Assembly (NCBI RefSeq): GCF_036370855.1
Contig: NC_088099.1
Coordinates: forward strand, 18,567,501-18,631,500
Source of the DNA: Dromaius novaehollandiae
Lineage: Eukaryota; Chordata; Aves; Casuariiformes; Dromaiidae
Length of the DNA: 64,000 bases
Reading direction: 5' to 3'
The first letter of the stretch is position 1. Every line of letters starts with the position of its first letter. The notes under the pieces are model-generated. The model was not told where the DNA came from. It did not search any database and saw nothing but the letters and a program-made list of their open reading frames with translations. Below, one piece after another: positions 49,215 through 63,240 of this stretch. Both the position numbers and the translations under genes were made by a program.

Positions 49215-51660
49215 AGATTAAAAGCAGGCCCATTGGTGATAGATTTCAGAAGTGGAGGCAGGTATTCTAATTATGCAACACATGTAGTCATTTCTGGTAC
49301 ATAAATTGGCTGCTTCTTGGTATGTATTTGAGTATCAATTTCTCAAAGAATTGGCACCTTTAAGGTAAACAGCATCAGCCTGTACCAACGCACTGGGGCA
49401 AGGAAAACTCCTATTTGTGTTTTGCCTCTTCAATCTGTTTTTTACTACCTTAAGATACTAGAAAAGTAGTAAATAGCAAGCTGCTTAAACCCTCCCAGTC
49501 AAAGATGTTTTCTCCCTCTACAGGACATGCTGCAAGAGGACTGGCATTACTCTGAACCTTACTTTCCCCACCACAGACTCCATTTCACACCAAAATTCAC
49601 CCAGCTCAGATCCCTAACCCCACACAAAGTCCCCCCGACGTCAGTGGGATTCGGGGGCTTGTAAGCTTTCTAACCGGCAGATCGTGCTGCAGCACTAGGG
49701 ACAATTTTACTTAAAAACAAACAAACAAAACAAAACACCCACTGATTTAGAGCTGCCATAAGTACTATTTCAAGAATAGCACATGAAGCCATACAACAAG
49801 CAGTACACTTGCTTAGCAATATCCTTCCGAGTATTGGTTGAAGTTGCTTCCATTGTTTTTAAAATGAAAATAATTTATTCAGGCCCATGTTCAGGAAACC
49901 CTTCAAGTATAATTTTAAATAAAATAAGTTAGAAGTAGAATAAAATAAATGGTCTAAATCATATTGAAATATCTGGCATGGAAATTTTCTAAACCCTTTT
50001 TAATAGGTTTCTGACATGGTTGAAACAGAACAGAATTAATGAACATCCTAATGCACAGAATCACATGATTTCTCCAGTAAATACAAGGAGAATAGTCACC
50101 AAGTTGAAAATTGACAACTTGGAAATATAACCCTCCAAAATCAAAACAAAGTCAGTATGGTAAAAGCAGTGCAAATCAAGGGTGACTGTGTAAGCTTTTT
50201 TTTTTTTTTAATTCTTATGAAACAACCACCATGCCATTATGTGGCTCAGCTGACCGGGCTGATCAAGTAAAATGCTGAATTTCTATCGATTCTACTGCAA
50301 TGCAAGTCAGTGCCTACCGCCAGTGTCACGCCAGGATCCCATCACAGGAACAGCTACATTCGTTCCAAGTGCCGACTCCAGCTGCGCATATACCCCCACA
50401 GGCCAACCAATACTAGAGCTATTACGCAACCCAATGAATAATTTTTCCCTGGACACCCAGCAAGCTAGCACACTGTTTTTTCTGATACACAGCAGACTTG
50501 AAAACTCCCCTCGTTACCTACATTTGGCAGGGATGTTTTAGTAGATTTCTTGGATTGCTCACTCTTACTTCAAACCAGCATTATGTCAATAAACAGAATA
50601 CCTTAATGCTTGGTATGAATCTCATCTTTCTCCTGAGCTGTCCTGGAATCTTAAACGTCCACCTGTCCTACATGAAAGGAGCATTTCACAGAATTCAGTG
50701 TTTGGTCAAATTTACCCAACAGGATACTTTTTTCTTATCCCACAGGAGGGTTGAGTTCCATGACTGTTGAAAAGTTCAGCAGGGGACAGTGTTATACAAC
50801 CTCTGTGTGCATTGTAGCCCTATATTTATGGACACATTTAGTTACAAATTATTTCCATGGCCTGTTTTCTTTTTCAGCAGCCTGTGTGAATTCTTTCAGG
50901 ATGACATTAAATCATTCAACTGCACCCATTGTGTTGGATTCAATATAAAGCGGACCAAAGAACATATACACTGAATATCACTCTGTCTCTTAGGAATTAC
51001 ATGCTTGCTACAAGTAAATTACGGTGTATTATAACACAAAAATATTGTCATGAGTTATTTGTGGATAACACCAAAACAAAGTAATGTGTGGCAACATCTG
51101 AAATATGATTTATTTAAAGCTATTTACTCTAAGGAATTAGTTACTAACCAAAATTATTGTCATTAACTTGTTCCATAACAAAGCTTTGCAAAACAAAAAA
51201 GAAAAATAAAGCACTCTCTATTAAAAGCCCTATGCAGGTTAACATACAGCTAAATGTTGGGCCATCCCCACTCAGTCACATCCACTCCACCTAAGCTGAA
51301 CAAACTGGACACTTTACTTTGAACTCGGTCCTCCACATGCTGGCTCCAGCTCTCTGTTGATCTGTTCCTGCGCTCAGTGCTGTGAGCCAACTTTGCACAC
51401 CCACCGTTCCCCCTGCACTCTGAGCTGTGCTAATTTACTTTTCCATTTCATTTCACCCCACTTGTTTCCCCAAGCCCTCTGGAGCCATCCTGATCAGAGA
51501 CTCTGGATGCTATCACCATACAAATGATTCGGGGTCAATAAGGCTCCATTCTGAAAAGTGAAGAAAGCGGACTCATAGAAAAATTTGAACATTTTTAGAA
51601 TAAATAAAACATTTTAAATGTTATTCTAATAACCTTTCATCTCTCTTTTTATTTCCTTCA
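49215..51660. other. Unassigned sequence
   Basis: No gene is recognised. The small inverted repeat at 49632-49657 is listed separately. 50270-50420 has a mild CpG excess (about eight). Confidence 0.4.
49632..49657. repeat. 7-bp GC-rich inverted repeat around GACGTCAGTGGG
   Basis: CCCCCGA (49632-49638) pairs exactly with TCGGGGG (49651-49657). With a one-base bulge, AAG/CTT outside extends the stem. The centre "cgtcagtgggat" recalls palindromic interspersed repeats of sauropsids. Confidence 0.6.
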
Positions 51661-51667
51661 AGTTAAT

Positions 51668-51710
51668 AAGAAAGAAAGAGAAAGAAAGAAAGAAAGCAAG
51701 CAAGCCAGCC
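51668..51710 (+). repeat. (AAAG)n grading into (CAAG)/(CCAG)
   Basis: Tetranucleotide repeat: several AAAG units, then CAAG CAAG CCAG. A simple repeat. Confidence 0.95.
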
Positions 51711-51714
51711 ACCA

Positions 51715-53790
51715 GGACACGTTCCAGGAGTCTCCTTGGTGTAAATCAGGCAGCACACACACACTGCAGACAAGTAACAATGAAGTGATCCCTTAAGATA
51801 CTGCATTTCTTGCCAAGCATAACTTCTTCGAAGACTTTAAACTTTGCCAGTGGCCAAAGTTTGCAAGTTGAAAGTCATTCTTTACTGGTCAGGATTGGGA
51901 CAAGATGCAGAGAAAGAAAAAGGAGCTAAAGTGACCAATCACAGATGGTGGAAAAGTAGGTCCAATACACCCCTAAATTCACTTCTGGGATTAGACTATC
52001 AGGCTCCAGTTGTCAGTAATCTGCGTTGAAATGCAGAATGCCTACAGAAGTCATCCACATTTGCTGACTTTGGCTCATCATCTGCTGGGGTCATCACCGA
52101 CCCAAAGCTGGAATTACGAAGGAGGACACGGGAGCATTGCTGGAGCTTGCTTGTGACTGACCCCATTTGGAGTGTATTCCAATGGCTTTACTCCATCAAC
52201 ACACAGGAACTGGAATCGCAGAACTGAAACAGTTTTATTTAAAAGTGAATGGAAGATAAATATCAGAGTTTTGTTTCTCCCACTCTTCAAGTTTACAACT
52301 TTGTAGCCAATTCCTGTGTATTTGATGGATTGGATTCTAATGGGCCACAGGAAACAAAAACAGATGACTAATATTAACGAGTAAACGTAAGCACCAGGGA
52401 AAGCCAAAAATAGGTTGTTTTCAGCTCCTCCCATGTTTTCCAGCCATTCAGAATAAGCAAAACCACAGAGAAAATAATTCATAATTTTCACTTAGTCTTC
52501 TATTTGAGAGTATCGGAGCATTTTCTGACTATTAAATATTTGGTACTGACTGGAGAAGTGTTTGATGCTTATCTGCAGAGAAATTGTACAAGAGTAGGAA
52601 ATAGTCAAACTGCATAAATATGCACTGCACATATAACCACATGTCACTGGAAATACAGAAAACCTTTAGAAAATGGAAACATGTGAAATATAGAATTCTT
52701 CATGTAGAAAGGTTTCAGGAAATAGTTTTTCTGAAATGTTTTTCTCATGCTGCCTTCTATTGGACAAAACCAAAAGAAATCCCCCCTGCCTCAACTATCT
52801 CCTCCTAAAAAGGAAGTAAGTGCTTGGGTAGACTGTGGCATGAATAGGATCTCCATTTGTTGAGGAGAGAAAATCCCAACTATTTTCCTACTTCTTTTGC
52901 TCACAGCATTAATAACTGCCCAAAGCAACTTTAAAGAAATAACTGCACAAAGTAAATCATTTAAAAAAAATCCAAAATAGGCCATAGTCTGTCCCTTTCC
53001 TCTGCAGACAGTACAGTCAGCCGCTGTGCATGCTGAGGTGTAGCCTGATACAGCTCTCTCACGGAGTTTGCCTCTTAGCATCTGTGCCTGCATTAAAAAC
53101 ACCCCAAGAAACACCCCTGCCAGCAAAAACCAGAAAACGTTTTATCACGTAAAGTAACGCTCCTGACTAATCTACAGTAGGACAATTATAAGAGACACGC
53201 ACCAAGCAAACAGGGGTAAAACCTATGAAGAGTGAGTGCCTGTTTGACAAGGCTTCCAGCAGACAGCTTTTCACATCAGTCTCCCAGCCCAGTTCACGAA
53301 TAAGCTGCTGCCATCTTATGGAAGAGACTTTGTAAAGCATTTAGTTTAAAAGCAACTCTGCTCTTCCCTCCTTGCTGCTTTTCTTTACCTCACGCCCTTT
53401 ACTCTGTGACTAAACATCTGCTTGCTGTGGCGAGTTATTCTTTGTGGAAGTTACTTTCTCATCCGTAATTCCACAGGAATCTGCAGAGCAACCAGGAACT
53501 CACAGGAGCAGTGCCCCGAGAGCGCGACCAAACCAGCCAGGCTGCGAACTCTGACACAGCTTCAGAGATTTTTTATACTGTACAACAAAAGCCATCTGGA
53601 GCCATTCAACTCTACAGGATAAAATCATCACTTCTGACCAGCCTTAAGGAAGTCACTCCTTGTACTCTCTCTGCCCTTCTCTACATAGACTTGAACTTGA
53701 AACTTGAACCAGTATAACTAAAGGTGGGATTTTTAACATGTTTACTAAGATAAAAGAAAATATGCCAGCTTACGCTTGAAGTCAGTGCAC
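51715..53790. other. Unassigned sequence
   Basis: No gene is recognised. The 125-codon minus-strand frame 52114-52491 has a hydrophobic stretch, but no start context, splice sites or known domain supports it. Confidence 0.4.
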
Positions 53791-53794
53791 ACGC

Positions 53795-53875
53795 GAGGCT
53801 TCAGTTTCTCCATCTGTAAAGCAGGAAGAGCTGCATTTGCAGCCTTCAGGGAATTTTGCTGAGATTTTGCCTCTG
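53795..53875 (+). mobile_element. MIR-like SINE fragment
   Basis: "ggcttcagtttctccatctg" followed by "taaagcagg" matches the MIR core (cctcagtttcctcatctgtaaaatgg). Further on, "cttcagggaattttgctgag" and "att" match the "ctcatagggttgttgtgaggatt" segment. The central part is shortened. An ancient, inactive copy. Confidence 0.65.
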
Positions 53876-54079
53876 ATCTGAAAGGGAAATCCCTCCCCAA
53901 GCCTCTGTGTTACTGCCCAACGGAAAAGCAAGATTTCAGACAAGGACCGACTAAGAGAGGAGAAATGGTCAACAGGGCTAAAAAATTGTATTTGTGTGAA
54001 CATAAAGACTCCCAGAAGTTTACAACTTCTTTTGCGCCCTAGAACTCCATTTCCCATTTCAGCATTTAAAATAAAAAAC

Positions 54080-54102
54080 TTTTTTTTTTTTTTTTTTTTT
54101 TT
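54080..54102 (+). repeat. T23 homopolymer
   Basis: Twenty-three Ts preceded by "aaaataaaaaac". No retrocopy body is recognised on the minus strand. Confidence 0.95.
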
Positions 54103-56553
54103 GAGAGCAATATGATCAGTATGAGAAACAAGATACACACATGAGAAGCAGAACGTTCTCCTACTTCCACCTGCTGCAGCAGCTAATGCTGGGACACCAC
54201 CAGCAAGCTCCTGAGCCTTTCTGGGGCTAGCACCAAGGGGCAAAATATCTTCCGTTGTCAGGCCACTTACTTTCTTCTATATAACCCAGCCTGAATTTTT
54301 CCTTCTCCTCCCCATGCAAGGAGTTTCCAATCCATTAATAACTGGGGAGAACATGAAGGAATTTCTACTGAGAATAAATGACTCTTAGTATCTAGATTTC
54401 TAAGTGAGATTATCTAGATTTAGATAATTTACATCCTACAACAGCTAGCTGAGGAGATGTCTGGTCATTTGATAACTAATAAATCCTAAATTCCACTGGT
54501 ATTTCACAAAAGAGTTATAAAGCTGTATCAGTATTCAAAAAGGCAAGTTGCAAGATCTTGCTATGGGCCAGCTATACAGACACCAATCCCAGACCATGCG
54601 GTAGGAAGATGATACAGTGTTCAAACAATAAAGAACAAAAGCATACTTTAATCACTGTGCTGTTAGGAGGCATGGGAGAAGAGAACAACACCAGGGACTG
54701 AAATTATTTATAGATATCCTGCCAAGATTGCTAAGGGCTTTTATATCTTCCAGAACTGCATGTTACTCCATGAAATTGGCTGTGAGAGGGGCATATGGCA
54801 ATGTGAAACATGTTAGGAGCACAAGTCCTTAAATGGGATTGGCCAGAAGGTGGGATAGATGGTAGTACAGAATTAGTCAGTAAAACATTTCAAACAGTTT
54901 GTTGAAAGTAGGTCTTATCAAGCAAATCTATTTTCCTTCTTTGAGGCAAACACAAAGTGACAAGTGGTAAGGAAAAGTTTTTCCACAGTTAGATGTATCA
55001 TCAGACATTCTAAAAAAACAAAACAAAAACCACCCTATATGATATCAGTGAAACCCATTTCCTATAGATTAAACTGACATTACTGACAAGGTAAGCGTCA
55101 AGCAGGTATCTCAGAGAGCACTGCAGGCATGACACTATGCCATTTTCATCACGCATTTGTAAAAATTCGAAGTCACTGCTCATAACATTCACAAGAAAAT
55201 ACAAACTCCGACAGAAGGCTGAGGTGACGGCCAGAGAAACGCTACAGAGACGTCAGGATCATTTGGTAAGATGAATCCATTGAAAGATTCAACCACGTTA
55301 ACTATACATCAACCAAATTATCTGTAAATCTTTCCGAGAGCCAAACTGTAACAAAACAAGGACTGAACTGAGTCTCAGTCAAATTCAGAGCTGCTCTAAT
55401 CCAGAGGAAATGTAACTGCATGCCCTCTCTTACCCAAGAATCACAACAAAACCATAGCACTAAGAACAGCGCACAGCCAAACTCAGGTAAACACACAAAC
55501 TTCTGGGTCACACCATAACCCCTATTTCCCTCTACATTCAGTGTCCTACTAAGCGCAGCTTATATGTAGTAATGCTGAACTTCAGAGGAACCTATTATCA
55601 TACTAGAGGGAAAGGACCAGCTGGCAGCGAAGATGATAAGTGGGAATTCAGACACACCAGCTCAAGTTCCAGGTTTGTCTCTGTCTTCTTGCAGGATTTC
55701 AGGCAAATAGTTTGTGCCCAGATACTCAAAGGGAGTTTGCCATCTAAATGCTACAGAAATCAATACCTGTCTCTCAGTGATTTAGCAAGCCTATCTCAAA
55801 GCATTGCTGAGAGCTACTGATTGTGGAAAGCTCCCACACTATGGTAACGGATAACCGCAGGTGCCAAAGGCAAATGCACCATCTTCCTTCTCTTATATAT
55901 CAGTTTACAAAGTCTCGTTTTGCAACATTTCTCTTACTTATTCCTGAAAGTATTTTATTACAATATTCAATATTCATGTTGATTTTTAAATAAAGATTTC
56001 AGTGTTTTCATGACCCCATATTACCTGAGCAATATAAAATTTCAGTAAGGAAAGAGATTGTGGTTTCAAGGGTCCACTTAGCCTCTAATCAGAGCATAAA
56101 AAAAGATATGAAAAACACATTGACTTTGCCATTTTAACTTTTTTTCTTTCCTAAAAGGCTCCTCTGCACAGCTTCATTAAAATAGCCTTTCTATAGTGCC
56201 TGGTGTTTTCTTTGGCAAATTTGGAGAGCTGGTTTGGGGATAAAAGAAAACTGCACCAAAAGACCAAAACAGAATTAGGAGATTTGACAGGACTTCATAA
56301 AAGTCGCTGCAGACAGCCAAAGGGGGAATTTCTCAATAGGTCAGTTTAACGATAAAAGCTCCAGAGAAAAGAGTTTTGTGCTTGGTGGCAAACTCCTGTA
56401 ACCCTTGCGAAGCCTACAGGAAAGCCTGCAAGGGAGGCAGATGCTATGGAGCACGAGAACACACACAAACTCTCACATCTTAAAGCTATTTTACACATGC
56501 TTAGGTATCATTTTTCATACAGTCCACACCCCCACTTGAGCAATAGCATAGTC

Positions 56554-56555
<2 letters not shown>

Positions 56556-56588
<33 letters not shown>
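56556..56588 (+). repeat. A33 homopolymer
   Basis: Thirty-three As between "atagtcct" and "gaatctttatgc". It could be the tail of a retroposed copy, but the upstream sequence is not recognised, no AATAAA lies in the 30 bases before it, and no target-site duplication is visible. Confidence 0.95.
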
Positions 56589-56590
<2 letters not shown>

Positions 56591-58357
56591 ATCTTTATGC
56601 TAATCTGTCTTGTTAGTTGTTTGGGGCTGGGGGAGGGAGAGAGAGAAGAGCAGACTATCCTGCACGTTCACAAGCCTACTTTTTTCACTTCTTTCCCTTC
56701 CTAATTTTCTCCCTCACTTCCCCACATTGGTTACACTGTAAACACGTCTAGGGATGAAGAGAGCATGCTACTTGCAAGGACAGACACAGGAGACTTTGTC
56801 TGCACTGCAGCTGCAGGTCAAGCCGCAGAGCATGTCTCTTCCAGCCCCTCTATTATCATTGATCGTTCTGAACAGCACAGGATGGATTTCTGAGCACCGT
56901 GGTTCAACAAGGTATACATTTCTAGAGCATGATTTGAGCAACGTAAGTCTTCAGAAGGTACATAATCCCTTGCCTAATCAATAGTGGAATTATTTAAACA
57001 CAGCTGTTGTTAGTAAACACATCAAAGTAATCCCCCTTCCAATGCAGACACTGAGGGCTTGCAAGTAATCACCAAATACCACAGTATTCTCTAGAATAAA
57101 CTTCCATGAAGCTACACTGCTGTCTCAGTGCTACGCAATGTCTTCCCTTCTCAACTGCAGCCATGCCTGGAAGATTGAACATCCCTAAAATATTTCCAAT
57201 CTAATATCCTTTTATTACTAAATGAACATTAGACCTATAACTTTCCACTAAGTATAGGGAAACCACACTAATGTTAATCACCGACATGTGGTTGCTAACA
57301 TATTAAAAGCAGCCATTGCAAAAGGATTTCAACCGTATAGCGTTGACAGGGCTAAACTTTGCAGGAAAGTGCCCTGAGTCTACAGGGAAGTGCCCAGAGC
57401 CATCAAGCACCTTAATGTGAAGTCCTGGGACAAGACAGAAGCATAAGCACATAACAAATGAGAAAACATGCATGTAAATAACCGAGGTGTAATAATTCAC
57501 AATTATGTGACACACTTAAAAAAAATAATAATAATCTCCATCTGTCAGAGAAGTTAGGGGCTCCTCCGCATTTGTCTTCCCTTAACATTTTCATGTGGTT
57601 CCACGTCCGCTTACTTGATTCCTACCATGCAGCAGCAGGGCACAGCTAACACTGATGATCCCCAAGGATCTGCCTAAGCTCCGAGCGACTAGCAACGACA
57701 TCATAGCTTTTTAGGACTTGGCTAAAAGGCAAAGCTCCACAACAGACATTCTGGAATACTTTGACTACCTACTTTCATTAAGCAAAAAACTCTCTTTTTT
57801 AATGAGAGAGGAAAAGGAAATAAATCCTTCAAGATGTTTTCTGTATATAAAATAAGGCCACACAGATACAATGCAGTTAAGCTGCTTTTCCTCAGAGTCA
57901 CACCAAGAACTGAGTCTATTACTAGGTTTAAGCTCTTTGGTATGGTTTATTTGCACAGAGATTGATACATACAGAGATAGATAAAAAAGGCAGGCTCAGA
58001 GAGAGATTACATTACTAGCTCTGTACTGTATTACCCCAACAGCACAAAAAAAATTGAAAGGTGTCACTTTACAATGATGTCCAGCAGGAAATTCAATTCT
58101 CCATTTTGTGTGTCATAAGTGAAAGAACCTTAAGCTTTGTGCCATTAAGCAGATAGTCATCTATACAGAGATTTCTGTAGATGCTCCAGCTAAAGGGGTG
58201 TGCACTCATAGCAAAGGAGATAAAGGTTATGTATTAGTAAAAGTTTTCTATTATAAAGGTGACAAAAACAGTGGAAGAGGTTGTCACTGGAGGCAATAAA
58301 ATCTTCACTGGGTTTCCTTTTAGAACATTTTAAATATATGCACGGTTTGAGTATACT

Positions 58358-58373
58358 GAGAGAGAGAGAGAGA
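58358..58373 (+). repeat. (GA)8 microsatellite
   Basis: Sixteen bases of GA repeat. Confidence 0.95.
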
Positions 58374-60865
58374 ATGAATGTCTTAAAGTCCCTCCTGGCT
58401 CTGTTTTCTCAGACCAAGGCTGCAAACAAGGGATGTATTTCAACTTCCAGCAAATATCTTGAAGTGTTCCAATCTGTATTCACTGTGACTTCTTTGGAGG
58501 GCACAGCAAATGCATTTCAATGCTTTTATTGCTTCTCACTACTACTATGAAATATACGGTAATTTTCAGTACATTCAGAAGACTGCTACCCATCTTGAAA
58601 AAGCAGACATTCTGGTTTAATACACCTAGAAATAAGGCAATATGTGCAATAGCATTATTACACAATTTCAAGGATCTGAACAAGGACATCTGTGTGTAAA
58701 TGCTTGTCTGTCTTTTCCAACTAGATCTGCTGTTTTATTAAGTCTCTCTCCCCCTATAAGCTTTGCCTCAAATGCTGTTACAGGAAACACTATTAAGAAT
58801 AATGTTTGCACAGTCTTGAAAACCAGCACATCTTTTAAATTTAATTCAAGCATTATTGCCAAGGCTTGAATGCTGCTTAGCCCTCCAACAGATTACATGA
58901 AAGATCATTATTAACAATTTGACTAAAAAAAGCCTAGGATTGTTTCTGAGTGAATTTGAGACACACCGAGACACATACACACACACTGACACACACAGTT
59001 CCCTATAGCTACATTTAACCTCTGCCACTTGGGAAGGCATTCTCACTTCCAGGCCCTTATGTCCCCCCTACCTCTCAATTCTCATTTCAGGATGAAAACC
59101 AGATATGCACCTTTCCCTCCTGCCTGGGTTCTGGGAGGAAGAAAGCTAGAGCACACAGGCCAGATCAGAGCTGAGTAACACCCCAGTTAGATCTTCAGTG
59201 CAAGCAACTGAGGAACCAAGACCCCAGCACATGCCGTGGGACAGACCTGATCCACAGTTTCGAGGCACAAAGCATGGACTCTCAGTACAGATCAAAACTC
59301 TGGAGGAAAGGAAAGGAAGTTGGTATCTGTAGAATTCCATACGAGAAAGCTTTATGCTGTTACCACTGACAGTATATTTTTCTCTGACTAGCATCCCTAG
59401 CCCTTAAAAAGAAAATTACTCAAACCCATTCTAAAACAGTTACCCACACAATCTACATATGTTTAAGTAGTTCAGTTACAGGAGGACTTCGCTAACAGCA
59501 TTGGTCAGCAGCACTCTAAAGCACAATCTTGTAGTGAGACAAAGCTTCCTAAACTTTTAAAAGCAATCCTAACATTTTCAAGCTAGCATTTTCCTATGTT
59601 TTCTTTACCAAAGAAACAACAAAAAAGTCTAAGATACAACAACAGACACCTTTTGTCAGGAAACTAACTACTTTGCCAACATAAAAACAACAAGTACAGA
59701 TTCATTAACTGAACAGAACTCAGCTACTGTCATATTTCTCAGCATTTCATAACCTTTGCCTTCCATCTATACATAAAGGGCACACATAGTGAAAGGGGTC
59801 CTTTCTATGTCCCATCTTTTCCTGACTAGTGAATGACTGTGAAAAATACATATGCTCACTAGAAATGAAAGTTATCAGTAGTTTCTTTTAGGCAGTACAC
59901 CTACAAAACTTAAGGAAAAAAAAACAGTAAGTTTTACCATGAAATCTCTACTTACCCATAAGACGTGTCCAACAATCTCAGGCATTATCAGTATATAAAG
60001 CCCAGCTTTTGCTTATAGCACATATGGGTATCCTTCACTCTGTTCTCTTGGATAAGAACCAGCCACAGGCTTTGCAGCTTTGCCATATCCATTCTAAAAT
60101 AAAATAATTCATTACATTTGAGGCTGAATCTCCAAGCCAATACATAACCTCTAACCAATACAAAAGATGACTAACTGCCTTTGCAGTTTGGGCTGTTGTT
60201 ACCTCTCTTTCTTGAATCCCAGAATGCCAGTTTAAGACTTTGCTCCTAATTCTAGGAAGCAGTGAGTGGCTCAAGATCCAGGTATGCTAAAGAACAGGTT
60301 CTACAGTATGAACATCATGACAGCCCCACTCCTCGGATCAGAAAGCCCAGCCTGACAAGCAAGAGAACTGGGAACCAAGCATTCCTGTCAACATATCTTC
60401 TGGTTGGATCTTTTTATTAGAACCAAGTAAATCTAGAGTTGATCACCCCAGCCCACACGCAGACACACACCAGCCCAGAAGTTCCAGACTTTCACTAGGA
60501 AATGAGTTATCATTCTAACTATGCATAGATACCAGAGAAACTAATAGCAACAGAAAAATCTTTAGTAGTTAACCACCATGACCAATTTAGCTTAAAAGGA
60601 AAAGACCAGATGTTATTCTGGCACAAGGACAAGGACAAACCTTCCCACTCTTGCACTTAAATCAGCCATTGATGGTAAGCACATAGTAGGTTTGGAAACA
60701 CTCTTTTAGGGTTCTTTGCCTGTATAACCCTTCGCTAATTACTAATTAAGGTGCCTCAGGTACTCAAAAGAAGGTAGAGGAAGACTTTACAAAATTGAGA
60801 CAGTTTCAGTGGAGAGCCCTCTTTTCCCAAATACCGAAGCTGTTGGAAAGTGACCAGGAAAAAAC

Positions 60866-60931
60866 TCCTTATATGTTGCCCTTGAAGCGAGCTCTACGAA
60901 CCACGTAACGACTTATCTGGCAACATAAGGA
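60866..60931. repeat. 13-bp inverted repeat with 38-base CpG-rich loop
   Basis: TCCTTAT-at-GTTGCC (60866-60880, two-base bulge) pairs with GGCAACATAAGGA (60919-60931). The 38-base interior holds four CpGs in a CpG-poor region. No repeat family is recognised. Confidence 0.7.
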
Positions 60932-62402
60932 ACCCCCGCTCATGCTAACATTGATTCCTGTCACCTTCATCACAGACAGTGAGACAACAAACTGTTACAG
61001 GAGCTTTGAACAAGATAGCATAGATGGACTAGATGCAGTGCCTTGAACATTCAAATCAGTTCTCTATTAGGCAGATAGTAGTAACCTCTGCTGATCACAA
61101 CAGAGGTTGGCCAAGTTCCACCTGAAGTGCTTATTTAAAAAAAAATCCAGTTCAGTCTCAAAACATCAAATTACTACACTGCACAAAGCTGTAGGACAGG
61201 ACTATAGGGATTACTGTAGTTCACTATATATCCTTCAGATTACTGGCAGAGAGACTAATGAAACGAAGCATACAGTGCAGTTGCCACCATGGTACATAAA
61301 GCCAGCAACAACACCACCACTTCCTGAAGTTCTGCCAAGTTTGAGGAAACAGTTGCTGGTATTGTTTGGGTACTTACTGAACTCATTTTCATTTTGTTAA
61401 GACTTACTTTCAGCCAGCTGCTAATCTCATTATTGCAGTAGGAGAGCGGGAAAGTGATGCAGTCCTTTGTATAAAAGCCTCACCAACAAAACTATGAAAT
61501 AAAAAGAGCATCTTGAAGTCTCCATCAGAAGACTTCCTCATCTCCCTTTTTTAAAGGGAAGAAGAAATCCAAGACAAAAATCATACCAACATTCAATAGC
61601 ATTCTTCAAGCGTAAGTTCTGAGAAGACAACTGTCCTGTCATATGCTTCCAGCCTAGTTTAAAGGCTATGGACAACCCCTGCCAGCCACCAAAACCTAAC
61701 TGTTAGTCAAGACTTTTAATACTGAAGGGGTGTAGTAACTTAACTTGAAATAACTTAGTTTTTAATGTTTTGTGATAATATGAAATTTCTGTTACGCCTT
61801 ATTCTGTTTTAGTATTTTCTTATAAAACTACTGCTACAGAAGTGGACACATTTGCATTACTTGATGAAAAACAAAGAATAGCAATCCCCCTTATCCCTCA
61901 GCTACCTACTGAGGTAGACTGAACAAAATCTCTCTCCTGTGTACTTTTCTGACAGCGATATCCAATCTTTCATAGCAAAGAAATAACCCTTATGTCAGTA
62001 TTAAGCAGAGGTTATGATACAGCTAGCACTAGTTTTAAAGATGCTTATATTACAGTCACAACAGTGGACTTGCACTTTGAGAAAATGGTGATAAAACACT
62101 GACCTGCAATGAGGAAAAGCAGTTTTGAAAGGAGAGGAACAGTCATGTGAAAGATGGCAGCCCAAAAAGTTGAGTCTCAGCAAGGGCTAATAGAAATATC
62201 AGAGTAATGAAGCAATTGATACAGTATTTACTCTAACTAATATTAGAAGCACAGCGCATGAACCCCCAGTACACAGCTTGACAGAGCAATGGAGAATGGA
62301 GGCAAGACTCTAGGAGAAGCCATTCCTCAGGTACATAACCAAACATGCTTAAGAGAGGAAGACGGAAAAGTTACTTGCAAATCAGTTAGGAAGTGTTTGC
62401 TT

Positions 62403-62438
62403 AAAAAAACAAACAAACAAACAAACAAAAAACAAAAC
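62403..62438 (+). repeat. (AAAC)n simple repeat
   Basis: About 36 bases of CAAA/AAAC tetranucleotide repeat flanked by A-runs. Confidence 0.95.
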
Positions 62439-63240
62439 ACTAATTGTTTTTAGTCTAGCTAAATATGCTGTTTCAAGATGCTCACTCTTTCCTTGCAAAT
62501 TTTTTGGGGGGAGTGAGGGAGAGGAGTAAGTGACTTGATTCTTCTGCAGAACAATACCCACTATTCAGAGTATCCTGCAGTTCCTTCCTTTGGAAAGGGA
62601 AGCTGTCAGAACTGGCAAAGGCAGAATGAAAGAAGAATCCAGGTCCTGTGATAAATGGACCTTTCATGAGAAACCGAAAATTAGTAAGTTTCTTCCTGAT
62701 TTAAGGGTGCACCCACACTAGGGGGGGAAATAGGTATGGAAACAAATTACAGGAATCTGCCAGCATTATGACACTTTGCCCAGTATTACTGAAATAATAC
62801 TAAAATAACAGCCACTTGTTCAGAGTTTTAATGCTTCTACAAGTTTTCTCTAGCTGCTAGCCTACACAAGACAGAAATCCACAGTAACCTCAATACTAAC
62901 AAGTAAGACTTGTTTAGCCCGCATATGCTGTATCATGAAACAGTAACACAAATCTAACACTTTAATACAACATGTATGTGTATTCAATATTAATTACATT
63001 TACATATTTAAATTATCCTACTACATTAACAATACTGTAGATACAATATTTGGTAAAAACAACTAGCATGGTGAAGTCTTCAAATTTTGGTATTGTTTTC
63101 TAGCAAGTGTAAAACAGAATAGAAAAGTTTCCATGTGAAGAATAAAGTATATTTTAACATATGCAGCCAAATCTGCTGCAAAATACATATCATGTATGCT
63201 GACATGTACACAAAACCTTGCAGTAATAAAAGGTACTGTA

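Noticed and set aside
50050..50072. "cacagaatcacatgatt" resembling the CR1 3' microsatellite on the minus strand
   Set aside because: Only one imperfect unit and no CR1 body next to it.
52114..52491. 125-codon minus-strand frame with a hydrophobic stretch
   Set aside because: AT-rich codons readily encode hydrophobic residues. There is no signal peptide, partner exon or family match.
54409..54428. 8-bp AT-rich inverted repeat with 4-base loop
   Set aside because: Short and AT-only apart from one C/G pair; not distinguishable from chance.
55640..55790. Faint MIR-like wording ("aggcaaatagtttgtgccca")
   Set aside because: The order and spacing of the blocks do not follow the MIR consensus well enough.
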